Positions 18,079 to 26,607 of a stretch of DNA of 64,000 nt are shown here, piece by piece. The stretch comes from DATFVJ01 sp963851085 (GTDB taxonomy: Bacteria; Actinomycetota; Actinomycetes; Streptosporangiales; Streptosporangiaceae): contig CAWKNX010000019.1 in NCBI GenBank assembly GCA_963851085.1, positions 62,001 to 126,000 on the forward strand. Direction: 5' to 3'. A model generated the notes under the pieces. That model saw nothing but the letters and a program-made list of their open reading frames with translations. It was not told the DNA's origin and did no database searches. How positions within the stretch are numbered: the stretch's first letter is position 1; each line of letters opens with the position of its first letter. The translations under genes and the position numbers were made by a program.

Positions 18079-20430
18079 GTGCCAGTTACCGAGTATGAGC
18101 CGGGCGCGGCGTTTCCGGGTGTGATTGGGCGGACCGCTGATGAGTCGTCGCCGGCGTGGCCGGCCCCGGTTCGTGCACGCGAGGGCGCACCGAATGTCCT
18201 GTTCATCGTGCTGGACGACACCGGGTTCGGGCAGCTGGGCTGTTACGGCAGCCCGATCCAGACGCCCAGCTTCGATGCGCTCGCGGCGAACGGTCTGCGT
18301 TACAGCAACATGCACACGACGGCGTTGTGTTCGCCGAGCCGGTCGTGCATCCTGACCGGCCGCAACCATCACAGCAACGCGATGGCCTGCATCACGGAGC
18401 TAGCCAGCGGTTATCCCGGGTACAACGGGGTCGTCCCGTTCGAGAACGGTTTCCTGTCCGAGATGCTGGTCGAGCACGGCTACAGCACGTTCATGGTCGG
18501 GAAGTACCATCTGACGCCGAGCAACCAGGAGACGGCCGCAGGCCCGTATGACCGGTGGCCGCTCGGGCGTGGATTCCAGCGCTTTTATGGCTTTCTGGGC
18601 GGTGACACCAGCCAGTGGTATCCGGACCTGGTCTATGACAACCATCAGGTGGAGCCGCCGCGCACGCCCGAGGAGGGGTATCACCTCAGCGAGGATCTGG
18701 TCGACAAGGCGATCAGGTTCATCGCCGACGCCAAGCAGATCGACCCCGCTAAGCCGTTCTACCTGCATCTGTGTTTCGGCGCCACGCACGCCCCGCATCA
18801 CGCGCCGAAGGAATGGGCGGACCGTTATGCGGGCGTGTTCGACGATGGCTGGGACGCCTACCGGGAGAAGGTGTTCGCCCGGCAGAAGGAACTGGGCATC
18901 GTTCCGGCGGACGCGCAGTTGTCGCGGCACGATCCGGATGTGCCCGACTGGGCGTCGCTGCCCCCGGCTGCGCGGCGGCTTGCCGCCCGGATGATGGAGG
19001 TCTTCGCCGGGTTTCTGTCCCACGCCGATCATCAGGTCGGGCGGCTGATGGAGTTCCTGCGCGGGCAGGGGGAGCTGGACAACACGCTGATCATGGTCAT
19101 CTCCGACAACGGCGCCAGCGCCGAGGGCGGGCCGACCGGGACCACGAATGAGGCGCAGTTCTTCAACAACGCACAGGAGCCGATCGAGGAGAGCCTGAAG
19201 CTGATCGACGAGATCGGCGGCCCCAAGCACTTCAACCACTACCCGTGGGGCTGGACCTTTGCCGGGAACACCCCGTTCCGGCGGTGGAAGCGCGAGACCT
19301 ACCGTGGCGGCGCCAGCGATCCGTTCATCGTGTCCTGGCCGGCCCGGATCGCGGCCAAAGGGGAGGTCCGCACCCAGTACGCACACATCATCGACATGGT
19401 GCCGACGGTCCTGGACCTACTGGGCATCGAGCCGCCCCAGGCGATCCGGGGCGTCACCCAATCACCGCTGCAAGGGGTCAGCTTCGCCCACACGCTGGAG
19501 GACGCGACCGCGGAGAGCAACCATCACACCCAGTACTTCGAGATGCTGGGTCACCGGGCGATCTACCACGACGGGTGGCGGGCCGTCTGCCCGTGGCCCG
19601 GCCCGTCGTTCGCCGAGGCGGGCGTGGGCTTCGGGCAGCCGATCTCCTCCGGAAAACTGTCTGAGCTGGACGCCACGGGCTGGGAGCTGTACCACGTGGC
19701 GGCCGACTTCGCCGAGAACCACGACGTGGCCGCCGAGCACCGCGACCGGCTGATCGCGATGATCGCCACGTGGTATGTGGAGGCCGGCAAGTACGGTGTG
19801 ATGCCGGTCGATGGCAGCGGCCTGGCCCGCATAGTCGCCGACAAGCCGCTGGTGGCGGTTCCCCGCGACCGCTACACCTACCTGCCCGGCACCCAGTCGG
19901 TCCCGTTCTTCGCCGCGCCCCGGGTGCTCAACCGCCCGCACAGCATCACCGCCCATGTGGAGATCCCGGCCGGCGGGGCCGAAGGGGTGCTGCTGTGCCA
20001 GGGCACCGCTGCTGGCGGCTACTCTCTGTTCGTCAAGGACGGCAAGCTCCGCTACGTGCACAACTATGTCGGCCGGGCCGTCTACGGAGTGGAATCCGGC
20101 GAGGTACTCAAAGCGGGCAAGCACGAGCTCAGGTTCGAGTTCGAGCCGACCGGAAAGCCGGACATGGCGCACGGCAAGGGCGCGCCCGGCCGGCTTCAGC
20201 TCTACGTGGACGGCACCCTGGCCGGGAACACCGAAGCCCCCGTCACCACCCCGTTCATGCTCAATCCGGGTGCGCTCACCTGCGGCGCCAACCCCGGCTC
20301 GCCGATCACCGACGACTACCCCAGCCCCTTCAAATTCACCGGCACCATCGACCACGTGACGGTCGACGTCAGCGGCGAGCTGATCCACGACCCCGAAGCC
20401 GAACTGCGCATGCACATGGCCCGCCAATAG
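18079..20430 (+). CDS. Type I arylsulfatase
   Basis: A 783-residue formylglycine sulfatase. The maturation motif C-S-P-S-R is at residues 84-88 (C84 becomes formylglycine) followed by LTGR; metal ligands are in VLDDTGFGQLG (D46, D47) and ISDNGAS. The extra ~200-residue C-terminal part (GGYSLFVKDGKLRYVHNY, LQLYVDGTLAGNTEAP) is a laminin-G/concanavalin-like domain typical of large actinobacterial arylsulfatases. No signal peptide, so likely cytosolic. GTG start is preceded by GGGAGGGG. It hydrolyses sulfate esters; the substrate is unknown. A formylglycine-generating enzyme is not in the window. It may be cargo of the element next to tRNA-Pro. Confidence 0.94.
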   Translation: MPVTEYEPGAAFPGVIGRTADESSPAWPAPVRAREGAPNVLFIVLDDTGFGQLGCYGSPIQTPSFDALAANGLRYSNMHTTALCSPSRSCILTGRNHHSNAMACITELASGYPGYNGVVPFENGFLSEMLVEHGYSTFMVGKYHLTPSNQETAAGPYDRWPLGRGFQRFYGFLGGDTSQWYPDLVYDNHQVEPPRTPEEGYHLSEDLVDKAIRFIADAKQIDPAKPFYLHLCFGATHAPHHAPKEWADRYAGVFDDGWDAYREKVFARQKELGIVPADAQLSRHDPDVPDWASLPPAARRLAARMMEVFAGFLSHADHQVGRLMEFLRGQGELDNTLIMVISDNGASAEGGPTGTTNEAQFFNNAQEPIEESLKLIDEIGGPKHFNHYPWGWTFAGNTPFRRWKRETYRGGASDPFIVSWPARIAAKGEVRTQYAHIIDMVPTVLDLLGIEPPQAIRGVTQSPLQGVSFAHTLEDATAESNHHTQYFEMLGHRAIYHDGWRAVCPWPGPSFAEAGVGFGQPISSGKLSELDATGWELYHVAADFAENHDVAAEHRDRLIAMIATWYVEAGKYGVMPVDGSGLARIVADKPLVAVPRDRYTYLPGTQSVPFFAAPRVLNRPHSITAHVEIPAGGAEGVLLCQGTAAGGYSLFVKDGKLRYVHNYVGRAVYGVESGEVLKAGKHELRFEFEPTGKPDMAHGKGAPGRLQLYVDGTLAGNTEAPVTTPFMLNPGALTCGANPGSPITDDYPSPFKFTGTIDHVTVDVSGELIHDPEAELRMHMARQ

Positions 20431-20467
20431 CCCTTTGCGATAGCAGCTGCCCCCGGGGGGTGACACG

Positions 20468-20575
20468 GTGACGGTCGCGGATCTGGCGATCATCGCCGGG
20501 CTGGTGTTCGCGTGGGGCACGCTGTCGGCGCGGCTGGAACGCTTCGACATGACCGCGCCGATCGTGTTGCTGTAG
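20468..20575 (+). pseudogene. Cation/H+ antiporter, N-terminal stub
   Basis: 35 codons from GTG 20468 (VTVADLAIIAGLVFAWGTLS..., then ERFDMTAPIV) match the first membrane helix of CPA1-type sodium/proton antiporters, then a TAG at 20573 ends the frame. The remaining ~500 residues are missing. It follows the sulfatase by 37 bp and is abutted by an unrelated minus-strand gene, so this is a deletion or recombination end point. Confidence 0.5.
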
Positions 20576-20600
20576 ATGGCCCCGTCCACCCGTGCGGTGG

Positions 20601-20921
20601 CTACTGCGACTCCGCCTCGACCACGGCAATCGCGAAGCCAAGCGCCTCAGCGATATTGATCGCTGCCGACATGACCCGGGCCGTTCCGATGATCGGGGCG
20701 ACGGCCACGAGGACATTCTGAACGTCTTCGACGGTCACCCCCGCGTCAACCGCCGGCCCGACGTGGGCGAGATAGGACACCGGGCGCGCATCGACGGCGG
20801 CCAGGGCCGCAATCCGTACCAGCAACAGGGCATCCGGCGCCAGGTCGCATCGCTCCAGCGAAGCCTCGGTCATTGCGCCGATCGTTTCAAGCACGGGCCC
20901 GTCTTCGGTCTCATCAGTCAC
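20601..20921 (-). CDS. Carboxymuconolactone decarboxylase family protein
   Basis: A 106-residue AhpD/CMD-like helical protein, starting at GTG 20921 with GAGGAG 8 bases upstream. The sequence LAPDALLLVRIAALAAVDARPVSY and VEDVQNVLVAVAPIIGTARV is the family core. The C-x-x-C thiol motif of AhpD peroxidase is absent (only one Cys, in RCDLAPD), so it is of the thiol-free subgroup, whose activity is usually unknown. Alone in its direction. Confidence 0.8.
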   Translation of the reverse strand: MTDETEDGPVLETIGAMTEASLERCDLAPDALLLVRIAALAAVDARPVSYLAHVGPAVDAGVTVEDVQNVLVAVAPIIGTARVMSAAINIAEALGFAIAVVEAESQ

Positions 20922-21475
20922 GGTCAGACTCCTCGAGTAGCGCGGGAACAAGTCCCGGCGTTGGACTCTGAATCAAGTCGGGCTTGGCAGGCAGCCCATG
21001 ACATGGTCTGTTCGCCGAAATTGTCCCCTGACTAGGTTCCAGGGGGGTCGCTGCGTTCCCTCGCCTCTCAGCTCCCCGTTCCCGCTTCGCGCGCGGCAAT
21101 GATCACATAACTGCGGCGCGGGCGCGAATAACAGGGTCGAAGGTCCCTGCGCGTACAGCGGCAAGGGGCAGGAGGGCACCCGTGCCCCCTCACCAGTCCT
21201 CGGCCAGGACCGGCCGTACCGGCTCGATCCTGTCACGCAACCGCGGCAGCCGGTCGTCCCGATGCCCCCCACCGCCGCACCCGCCGGTCGGCCCTCCCGG
21301 CCGCCCCTCCCCGCTGTCTGAGATCCACCGCGGAAATTCTCGTGATCGCCTCCGGGCGCCGGTGATGTATCGCCCATGCGAACAACCCCGCATAGCTATG
21401 TGCCAGCGTGTTCCCGCTTGCCAGGACCGATGGCGGCGGGTGATCGCGTCCAGCGCGATCAGCCGGGCCGTGGAT
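20922..21475. other. Intergenic stretch without a recognised gene
   Basis: About 550 bp. Open frames on both strands are Pro/Arg/Gly-rich and show no family motif. I see no hairpin or repeat of note. Confidence 0.35.
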
Positions 21476-21658
21476 TCATGCCGACTGCACTTTTCCGCGG
21501 TTGCGGATCCTTGCGAGGGCGTCCAGCGCGGTGTCGTCTGCGTCGGGCAGGGTAATGGCGGAGTCGGGTATTGGAACTCTCCGAATGCCTTCGCTAATCA
21601 GCTCTGCCTCAGTCACCTCGGTAAAAGAGGTCGCCAGTTTGAAGCAGCCCACAGCCAT
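21476..21658 (-). CDS. Small hypothetical protein
   Basis: A 60-residue frame from ATG 21658 (MAVGCFKLATSFTEV...) with an acidic, ordinary composition (EAELISEG, LPDADDTALDALARI) unlike the arginine-rich shadow frames around it. No family recognised. It lies just downstream of the toxin gene on the same strand and could be a third gene of that unit, or chance. Confidence 0.3.
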   Translation of the reverse strand: MAVGCFKLATSFTEVTEAELISEGIRRVPIPDSAITLPDADDTALDALARIRNRGKVQSA

Positions 21659-21683
21659 CCAACCGGCCGCCCGGACCGGGCTC

Positions 21684-22070
21684 TCAGTCCTCCGGGCTGG
21701 CGAGCCACCACACCACAGGATGCTCGCCAAGACCGGCTGGCGGATCCGTGGCCAGTGCCCCGAGCGCTTTGCGCAGCTTGTTTAGGCCCGCCCTAGTGCG
21801 CGGGAAGCGAGCGTGGTGGCAGTACACGACCCCCACATGGTGGGGTACCAGCGCAATCGCAACACTGAAGGTGCTGACGTCCTCGGTGATGACCACCCTG
21901 GCCTCGGCTGCCACCGTCTCAAGCACGCGCCTGTCGTCGGCCCCGCGCAACTCGGGCCGGTGCGCGTTCAAAGCAACCGTGTCTATATCCTCGGCGACGA
22001 GTTCATCGGCCAGCCATACCGGATAATGCTCATCAAGCAGGAACCGGATCTCTCGGTGCTCAGACGGCAT
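21684..22070 (-). CDS. DUF5615 PIN-like toxin
   Basis: A 128-residue protein from ATG 22070. It starts REIRFLLDEHYPVWLADEL (the LLDE acidic site of the Mut7-C/PIN-like DUF5615 family), then DDRRVLETVAAEARVVITED with the second acidic pair and ends in an RNase-like alpha/beta fold. Such proteins are predicted RNases of type II toxin-antitoxin pairs. Its ATG lies inside the end of the antitoxin gene (11-base overlap), giving tight coupling. Toxin activity is inferred from family and neighbour. Confidence 0.78.
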   Translation of the reverse strand: MPSEHREIRFLLDEHYPVWLADELVAEDIDTVALNAHRPELRGADDRRVLETVAAEARVVITEDVSTFSVAIALVPHHVGVVYCHHARFPRTRAGLNKLRKALGALATDPPAGLGEHPVVWWLASPED

Positions 22071-22482
22071 CAAGCGCTCGCCGACGTTCCCACGCGTGCA
22101 GAGATTCATCCTGGCTGGCGTGGTGTCGGCTGATCAGCTCATCGATCTCGTCTCGATAATCGGCCCAGTACGCGAGCGCGGTCTCAACGTCCGCGACCGT
22201 CAGGCCAAGAGCATCCGCCACTACGGCTGGAGTTCTTTCGCCCTTACTGTGCTGCTGCCACGCTTCAGCGACGGTCCACACCTGCGGCCCAACCGCGAGC
22301 GCGGCACGCCGCTCGCCGGTCACCGTCGGGACGAACACGATGCCTGGATGGGCCTGCATGCGCAGCCACTCGCGCACAGCTCCGACCACGACGCTGGACT
22401 TCTTGGCCCCAGCCTTGCGGGCGTAGTCGGCTAGAACCTTGTCAATCGCGTCAGGGAAACGCACATTCGTCGGCGACACCAT
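22060..22482 (-). CDS. Antitoxin with ribbon-helix-helix N-terminus
   Basis: A 140-residue protein. The N-terminus NVRFPDAIDKVLADYARKAG-like region is a ribbon-helix-helix DNA-binding fold; the second part (VWTVAEAWQQHSKGERTPAV..., DALGLTVADVETALAYWADY) is a DUF433-like helix-turn-helix. This pairing with a DUF5615 partner is a known type II module. A palindrome CTACAATGTAG starts four bases upstream of its ATG and could be its own operator. Confidence 0.78.
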   Translation of the reverse strand: MVSPTNVRFPDAIDKVLADYARKAGAKKSSVVVGAVREWLRMQAHPGIVFVPTVTGERRAALAVGPQVWTVAEAWQQHSKGERTPAVVADALGLTVADVETALAYWADYRDEIDELISRHHASQDESLHAWERRRALDAV

Positions 22483-22485
22483 GCA

Positions 22486-22496
22486 CTACAATGTAG
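22486..22496. promoter_or_regulatory. Palindrome at the antitoxin start (likely operator)
   Basis: CTACAATGTAG is an 11-bp palindrome directly before the antitoxin ATG (22482). On the minus strand TACATT in it could serve as a -10 box with the transcript starting at or near the ATG, so the mRNA may be leaderless. Autorepression by the RHH antitoxin is inference. Confidence 0.5.
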
Positions 22497-23113
22497 CAAC
22501 ATGTGCCCGACACTGCCAGGGCACCGTCAAGGCGATGTTGGATCCCTGGGACCGCTCCCGTCGATCACTAGGCGGGAGACGACGCAGGACAGAGGCTCCC
22601 GTTGAGTTCGGTTGAGGGCCGTTGAGAGACGTTCCAGGACAAGATCGTCTCCCAATCTGGCCGAGATCCACGACATCATGCAGGAGGCGTTCGGCTGAAC
22701 CAACAGGTCATCTGCACGGGTTCGGCTCCGGGCCGGGCTACCGTGGCGCTTGTCAACTCCGCCTGCTATGTGCTGAATGTCCTCGACGGGTACATCGAGA
22801 AGATGCGCTGCGATAGCAGCATCGCCACCAGCGAGCACAAGCCACCGGGCTCGCCGCAGGAATTTTCCTGCTGGCCGCCGCGCCACGGCGCTCACTGCGG
22901 GCGACCTCGTCCAGCAGGTCCGGGCCGATCGCGTGTCCGGGCTCGAGCCATGGGACGCTGTGGTACCGCGCCGACGTTCAGCAGGACACCCAGCCCGGCG
23001 AAGCTCGTCTTCTGGTGCTGGATTCCCGGCTTGCTTGCGCAGCCGATGCCGGGCGCCGACCTGCCCGATGGCCTCCCGCATCATCTGCCGGGGGGGCCGG
23101 GTTGATCGCGGGT
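22497..23113. other. Intergenic stretch with no recognised gene
   Basis: About 620 bp between the antitoxin promoter and the next gene. Frames are open but show no family motifs and have a composition typical of shadow frames. It may contain decayed coding DNA. Confidence 0.35.
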
Positions 23114-23647
23114 TCAATGCAGCGGGGCGCTCCACTCGGGCATGCGGTCGAGGAGTTCGACGGCGGGTAGCTCGATGCCGAGCTTCGCGCAGTCGCTCAC
23201 CACACGTGATGCGCGCTCGGCCGCGTAGTCCCGGGAGTAATCGAGCAGCGTCTCGGAGTTGCCGTGGCGGCAGTTGTAGAGGCCGAGCAGGATGCCCACC
23301 GCAAGTTCGACGGCTGCGGATCCAATGCCGAGGTCGGCCCGGCGGTGAAGGTCGTCGAGGAATGGTTGCAGGGCCTCGTCCAGCATCTCGCTGGCGGCCT
23401 CGGCCGGATGGACGTAACCCCGGCCCGGCCGATGGCCGGCCAGGGTGTTCAGCTCCTCGATGTCCCGGCCCTGCAGGGCGTCCTCAACATCGTCGGCGAC
23501 AGCCGACCGGTCGGCGTCTGTCAAGAGCTGGACGGCGTAGGCTTCGGCCGGTTCACGCAGGTCCGGCCGGGCAGCGAGCAGCTCGTCGAGCACGGTGGCT
23601 TTCTCGGCCGCGGACAAGGTGTCCAGCGCTGACCTCTTATCGCTCAC
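23114..23647 (-). CDS. Conserved-looking helical protein of unknown function
   Basis: 177 residues, acidic and helical (DTLSAAEKATVLDELLAARP, ALQPFLDDLHRRADLG, AVELAVGILLGLYNCRHG). No motif I can tie to a family. GTG start overlaps the stop of the TPR gene by 4 bases (GTGA), so the two form an operon and perhaps a complex. Confidence 0.6.
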   Translation of the reverse strand: MSDKRSALDTLSAAEKATVLDELLAARPDLREPAEAYAVQLLTDADRSAVADDVEDALQGRDIEELNTLAGHRPGRGYVHPAEAASEMLDEALQPFLDDLHRRADLGIGSAAVELAVGILLGLYNCRHGNSETLLDYSRDYAAERASRVVSDCAKLGIELPAVELLDRMPEWSAPLH

Positions 23648-24273
23648 ATGCGTTCCCTCTGGGCCGCTCGCTCCTGAATTTCATCGGACTGGCGCCTGAG
23701 CGCGGACAGGCAGGACGCGCGCAACGGACGCAGCTGCTCGAGGGCCGATTCCGGGTCACCGGTGCGCAACGCCAGTTCCAGCCCGGTGGTCAGCCATTCC
23801 AGGGCCTCGGCGTGGTCGCCCATGTCGCCGTACTCGATGCCAGCCTGGACATAGATCCAGACGTCGTCAGGGTAGTCGGCGCGAGCCTGCTGCCACAGGG
23901 GCCTGGCCTGTGGTTCGTGCCCCGAGCGCATCAGCTTCTCGGCTAGCTCGCAGAGCATCTCGGCGCCATCGGCGTAGCCACAACGGGTCGCGTTGCCGAT
24001 CGTGCGGACCGCGTTGTCGACCCGGCCGAGCGCAAGATAGCTGTCGGCAAGATCCTCGCTCCAGGCCCCGGCGTCGAACCACGTCTCGCCTTCGTGGGCG
24101 CGCGCCAGCGTCAGATACTCCTCCAGCGCGGCGACCCGCTCGACATGATTGTCACCGGCCTTCTCCACCCGGTCCATGATCTCCTCGATGCGCTCCTCCA
24201 GCGCCGCCACGGTCGGCCACGGCGAGCGTCGGGACTCCTTCTTCGTCGTTCGATGACGGAACGGGAGCGACAT
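23644..24273 (-). CDS. Tetratricopeptide-repeat-like protein
   Basis: 209 residues from ATG 24273 (MSLPFRHRTTKKESRR). Helical pairs spaced about 34 residues apart (WSEDLADSYLALGRVDNAVR, LCELAEKLMRSGHEPQARPL, IYVQAGIEYGDMGDHAEALE) are TPR-like; such repeats bind protein partners. The basic N-terminus precedes a coiled coil (ALEERIEEIMDRVEKAG). Upstream frame extension is arginine-rich and unlikely. Overlaps the downstream unknown gene. Confidence 0.7.
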   Translation of the reverse strand: MSLPFRHRTTKKESRRSPWPTVAALEERIEEIMDRVEKAGDNHVERVAALEEYLTLARAHEGETWFDAGAWSEDLADSYLALGRVDNAVRTIGNATRCGYADGAEMLCELAEKLMRSGHEPQARPLWQQARADYPDDVWIYVQAGIEYGDMGDHAEALEWLTTGLELALRTGDPESALEQLRPLRASCLSALRRQSDEIQERAAQRERM

Positions 24274-24334
24274 ACGCACCACCGTAGCGAGCTGAGCCTT
24301 GCGGCTGGCGCATTCGCGCCGCACCGCGCCGGGC

Positions 24335-24868
24335 TCAGGTACGGCCCAGCCGGGCGTCGATGGCAGCCGCGCTGGCCTCGGGGTCAAGGCCAGCGATAGT
24401 GACATGCAGGTCCGCCCGCTCATACGACCGCTTGAAGTAGGAGATGTCCGCTTTAATCTCCTTTAGCTGGAGGATCCGCTCCTCGTCGGTGAGGTGCTTC
24501 TCGATTCGTCGCGAGTCGATGTCGTAGAAGGTGATCCGCTCCAGAATGTGCTCTGGCGTGTCGTGGATGGCCACGGTCACGCCGGGCACGCGCCGGACGA
24601 CCCGGAGGAAGGCGTCTCGCAGGCCGCTGGGCGGCAGCGCGATCACGCATTCGGAGTTGGCGCTCGCGATACGCTCCAGCACTACGGCGCATTCCTTCCG
24701 GTAGGAGTAACCAGTAAGGAACCGGGCCTGAAGCCGCTCGATGGATGTCCCGAAGTGTCGTTCGATCTCATCGTCGAGGTCGAAGAAGGGCCAGCCCCGC
24801 CGACCAGCAAGGATCCTGCCGATCGTCGTGACGCCCACGCAGCTCACACCGACAAGGCTGACCCGCAA
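24335..24868 (-). CDS. Shikimate-kinase-like P-loop protein lacking the Walker A lysine
   Basis: 177 residues from TTG 24868 (GAGGAG six bases before it). The order is that of shikimate kinase: glycine-rich loop, then GWPFFDLDDEIERHFG matching the substrate-binding D-x-D-x-x-I-E region. The Walker A reads G-V-S-C-V-G-V-T-T, so the invariant Lys is Val. The Gly-Gly motif of shikimate kinase is replaced by ALPPSGL. It is therefore not a normal shikimate kinase and may not hydrolyse ATP; a nucleotide-binding or regulatory role is possible. Isolated from any aromatic pathway gene. Confidence 0.65.
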   Translation of the reverse strand: MRVSLVGVSCVGVTTIGRILAGRRGWPFFDLDDEIERHFGTSIERLQARFLTGYSYRKECAVVLERIASANSECVIALPPSGLRDAFLRVVRRVPGVTVAIHDTPEHILERITFYDIDSRRIEKHLTDEERILQLKEIKADISYFKRSYERADLHVTIAGLDPEASAAAIDARLGRT

Positions 24869-24960
24869 CTCAGACTCCTCAGCGCCGCCACACCGGCGAT
24901 CCGAGGGCGGGCGGGTGCGGTGTCGGCGATATGGGGCAAAGGGAACGGTAGATGGCCAGG

Positions 24961-25470
24961 CTAGCGCGTGGCGACGCCGAGGGTCTCGCGCGCCCGCCGC
25001 CCGGGCAGATCCAGGTCGAAGCCCGGCAGCGTGGCCTGGCCCCGCACTTGGCGGGAGCGCCACATCTGCTCGAAGAGAACAGTCTCCGAACCCGGCGCGG
25101 CCGCCTGCCGGACCGCCGCGGCCACGCCGTCCGCACCGCCGGTCGCATAGCCGGCCACGATGGCCCGTGATGCCATGACCACGGCGTCGCATTCGGCTGG
25201 TTCGAGGCCAGGCAGCGGGTCGTGCCGCGCGTCGCGCCCGGCCCGCCGGTTCAGTTCCGCAACGGCGTAGGGCCGGATTGCGGGCAGCGACATCGCCGAG
25301 AGCCAGGCGGCCTCGGTGTCCCCCTCAATGCCAGCCGCGATCTGGGCGCCGGTCGTCAGGTACGCGGCGTCCTCTTCCGCCGCCGCTTCCAGCAGCGCGG
25401 TCACCGCTCCGGCCGGTTCCCGTGCCGCGAGCCAGGCGTGCAGTTCCTGCTCGAACGCCTCGCCTGACAT
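24961..25470 (-). CDS. Helical protein, probably a C-terminal fragment
   Basis: 169 residues from ATG 25470 (MSGEAFEQELHAWLAAREP). The sequence is well composed (AAYLTTGAQIAAGIEGD, AIRPYAVAELNRRAGRD, DAVVMASRAIVAGYATGG) but belongs to no family I can name. No ribosome site precedes the ATG and the frame continues upstream for about 10 plausible residues until it meets the hydrogenase-like remnant on the other strand, so I think the 5' part was lost at that junction. Confidence 0.5.
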   Translation of the reverse strand: MSGEAFEQELHAWLAAREPAGAVTALLEAAAEEDAAYLTTGAQIAAGIEGDTEAAWLSAMSLPAIRPYAVAELNRRAGRDARHDPLPGLEPAECDAVVMASRAIVAGYATGGADGVAAAVRQAAAPGSETVLFEQMWRSRQVRGQATLPGFDLDLPGRRARETLGVATR

Positions 25471-25537
25471 GCCGAGCCGGCAGATGATGAGCCGGAGCGG
25501 CGTCAGTGCCGTCGACGCCGGCAGCACCTCTATCTTT

Positions 25538-26251
25538 GCTCCGCCGAGATCGCGCTGGAGCGGCTGCTGCGGGTCAACGCGGCCGCGTTCGGGCACCGCT
25601 ACCTGTTCGGCGTGGTCGGCATCGGCGGCGCCCGGCGCGCCCCGGATCCCGCGCCGCTGCGGCGCGACCTGCCCGCCGCCTACGGCGAGCTGCGGCGCGC
25701 CGCCGACGCGCTGCTGGCCACGAACTCCTTCGTGGACCGGCTTGAGGCCACCGGTGTCCTGTCCGCCGAGCAGGCACGCCGCCTGGGCCTCGTCGGCCCG
25801 GTGGCCAGGGCGACCGGGCTCGGCGTGGACGCGCGCCATGGCCACCCGGCCACGCCCTACGACGAGGCACCCCCGGCCGGGGCCACCCGCGACGGCGGCG
25901 ACGTCCTCGCCCGCCTTCACGTCATGCTCGCCGAGGCAGCCGAATCGGTCCGCCTCATCGGCCAGTTCCTCGACACGGGCACCGGAGGCCGGCACCGGCC
26001 CGGCCGCTGGGACCGCGGCGCCGCCGGCGCACGGCGGAACCGGCCTCGGCTGGGCGGAGTCGTCCCGGGGCGAGTCACTCGCCTGGGTGGCACTGGACGA
26101 CGCGGGCCGGATCACCCGGGCGCGGCTGCGCCCGGCCGCGGTGCGCAACTGGCGGGGCTTCGACGACGCCTGCCGGTCGCGCAACGTGTTCACCGACATC
26201 CCGATCATCGAAGCCAGCTTCTGGCTGACGGTCGCGGGCACCGCCCGCTGA
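25538..26251 (+). pseudogene. Group-4 hydrogenase / NuoD-like large subunit, C-terminal remnant
   Basis: Frame 1 begins in the middle of a HycE/NuoD-type subunit (IALERLLRVNAAAFGHRY, LFGVVGIGG, AEQARRLGLVGPVARATG, AEAAESVRLIGQFLD) with no start codon or N-terminus. After about base 25985 the match moves to another frame (TGLGWAESSRGESLAWVALD, NWRGFDDACRSRNVFTDIPI, EASFWLTVAGTAR) and ends at 26251. So it is both truncated and frameshifted. The C-terminus lacks the D-P-C-x-x-C nickel motif, as in complex-I-like, non-hydrogenase members. Followed by Fe-S, NuoB-like and membrane subunit genes in normal order. Confidence 0.7.
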
Positions 26252-26265
26252 GCGAGGGAGGCACG

Positions 26266-26607
26266 ATGGCGGCCTGGTTCCTGCGCGGGCTGCGCCGCGG
26301 GGTTGTCACCACCCACTACCCGGCCCGCCCGGACAGTTCGGCGGACGGCCTGCCCACCCCGCCGCGGTTCCGCGCCGACCGGATGACCCATGAGATAGCC
26401 GAACGGCTGACCGCGGCGTGCCCCAGCCCGGCCCTGCGGCGCGATGGTGACGTGCTCGTGTACGACGTCGGCGCGTGCACCGCCTGCGGCCGGTGCGAGG
26501 AAGCCGCCCCCGGTGTCGCCGTGCCGGGGGGGCAGTTCGAGCTTGCCGTCACCAGCCGCACCGACCTCGTCAAGCACATACCACTCCGCGGGAAGGCCAG
26601 CTCATGA
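26266..26607 (+). CDS. Short ferredoxin-like subunit with incomplete Fe-S motif
   Basis: 113 residues from ATG 26266 (GAGGGAGG before it). N-terminal GLRRGVVTTHYPARPD is typical of HycF/NuoI-like electron-transfer subunits. Only one cluster motif is seen: C-T-A-C-G-R-C-E-E-A-A-P, where the fourth Cys (normally C-P) is Ala. Usual members have two complete CxxCxxCxxxCP motifs, so this is a reduced or decayed form. Its TGA overlaps the next gene's ATG. Confidence 0.65.
   Translation: MAAWFLRGLRRGVVTTHYPARPDSSADGLPTPPRFRADRMTHEIAERLTAACPSPALRRDGDVLVYDVGACTACGRCEEAAPGVAVPGGQFELAVTSRTDLVKHIPLRGKASS

Noticed and set aside
21182..21796. Long plus-strand open frame antisense to the toxin gene
   Set aside because: It is Pro/Arg/Ser-rich, has no family motif and runs over the real toxin gene; a shadow frame.
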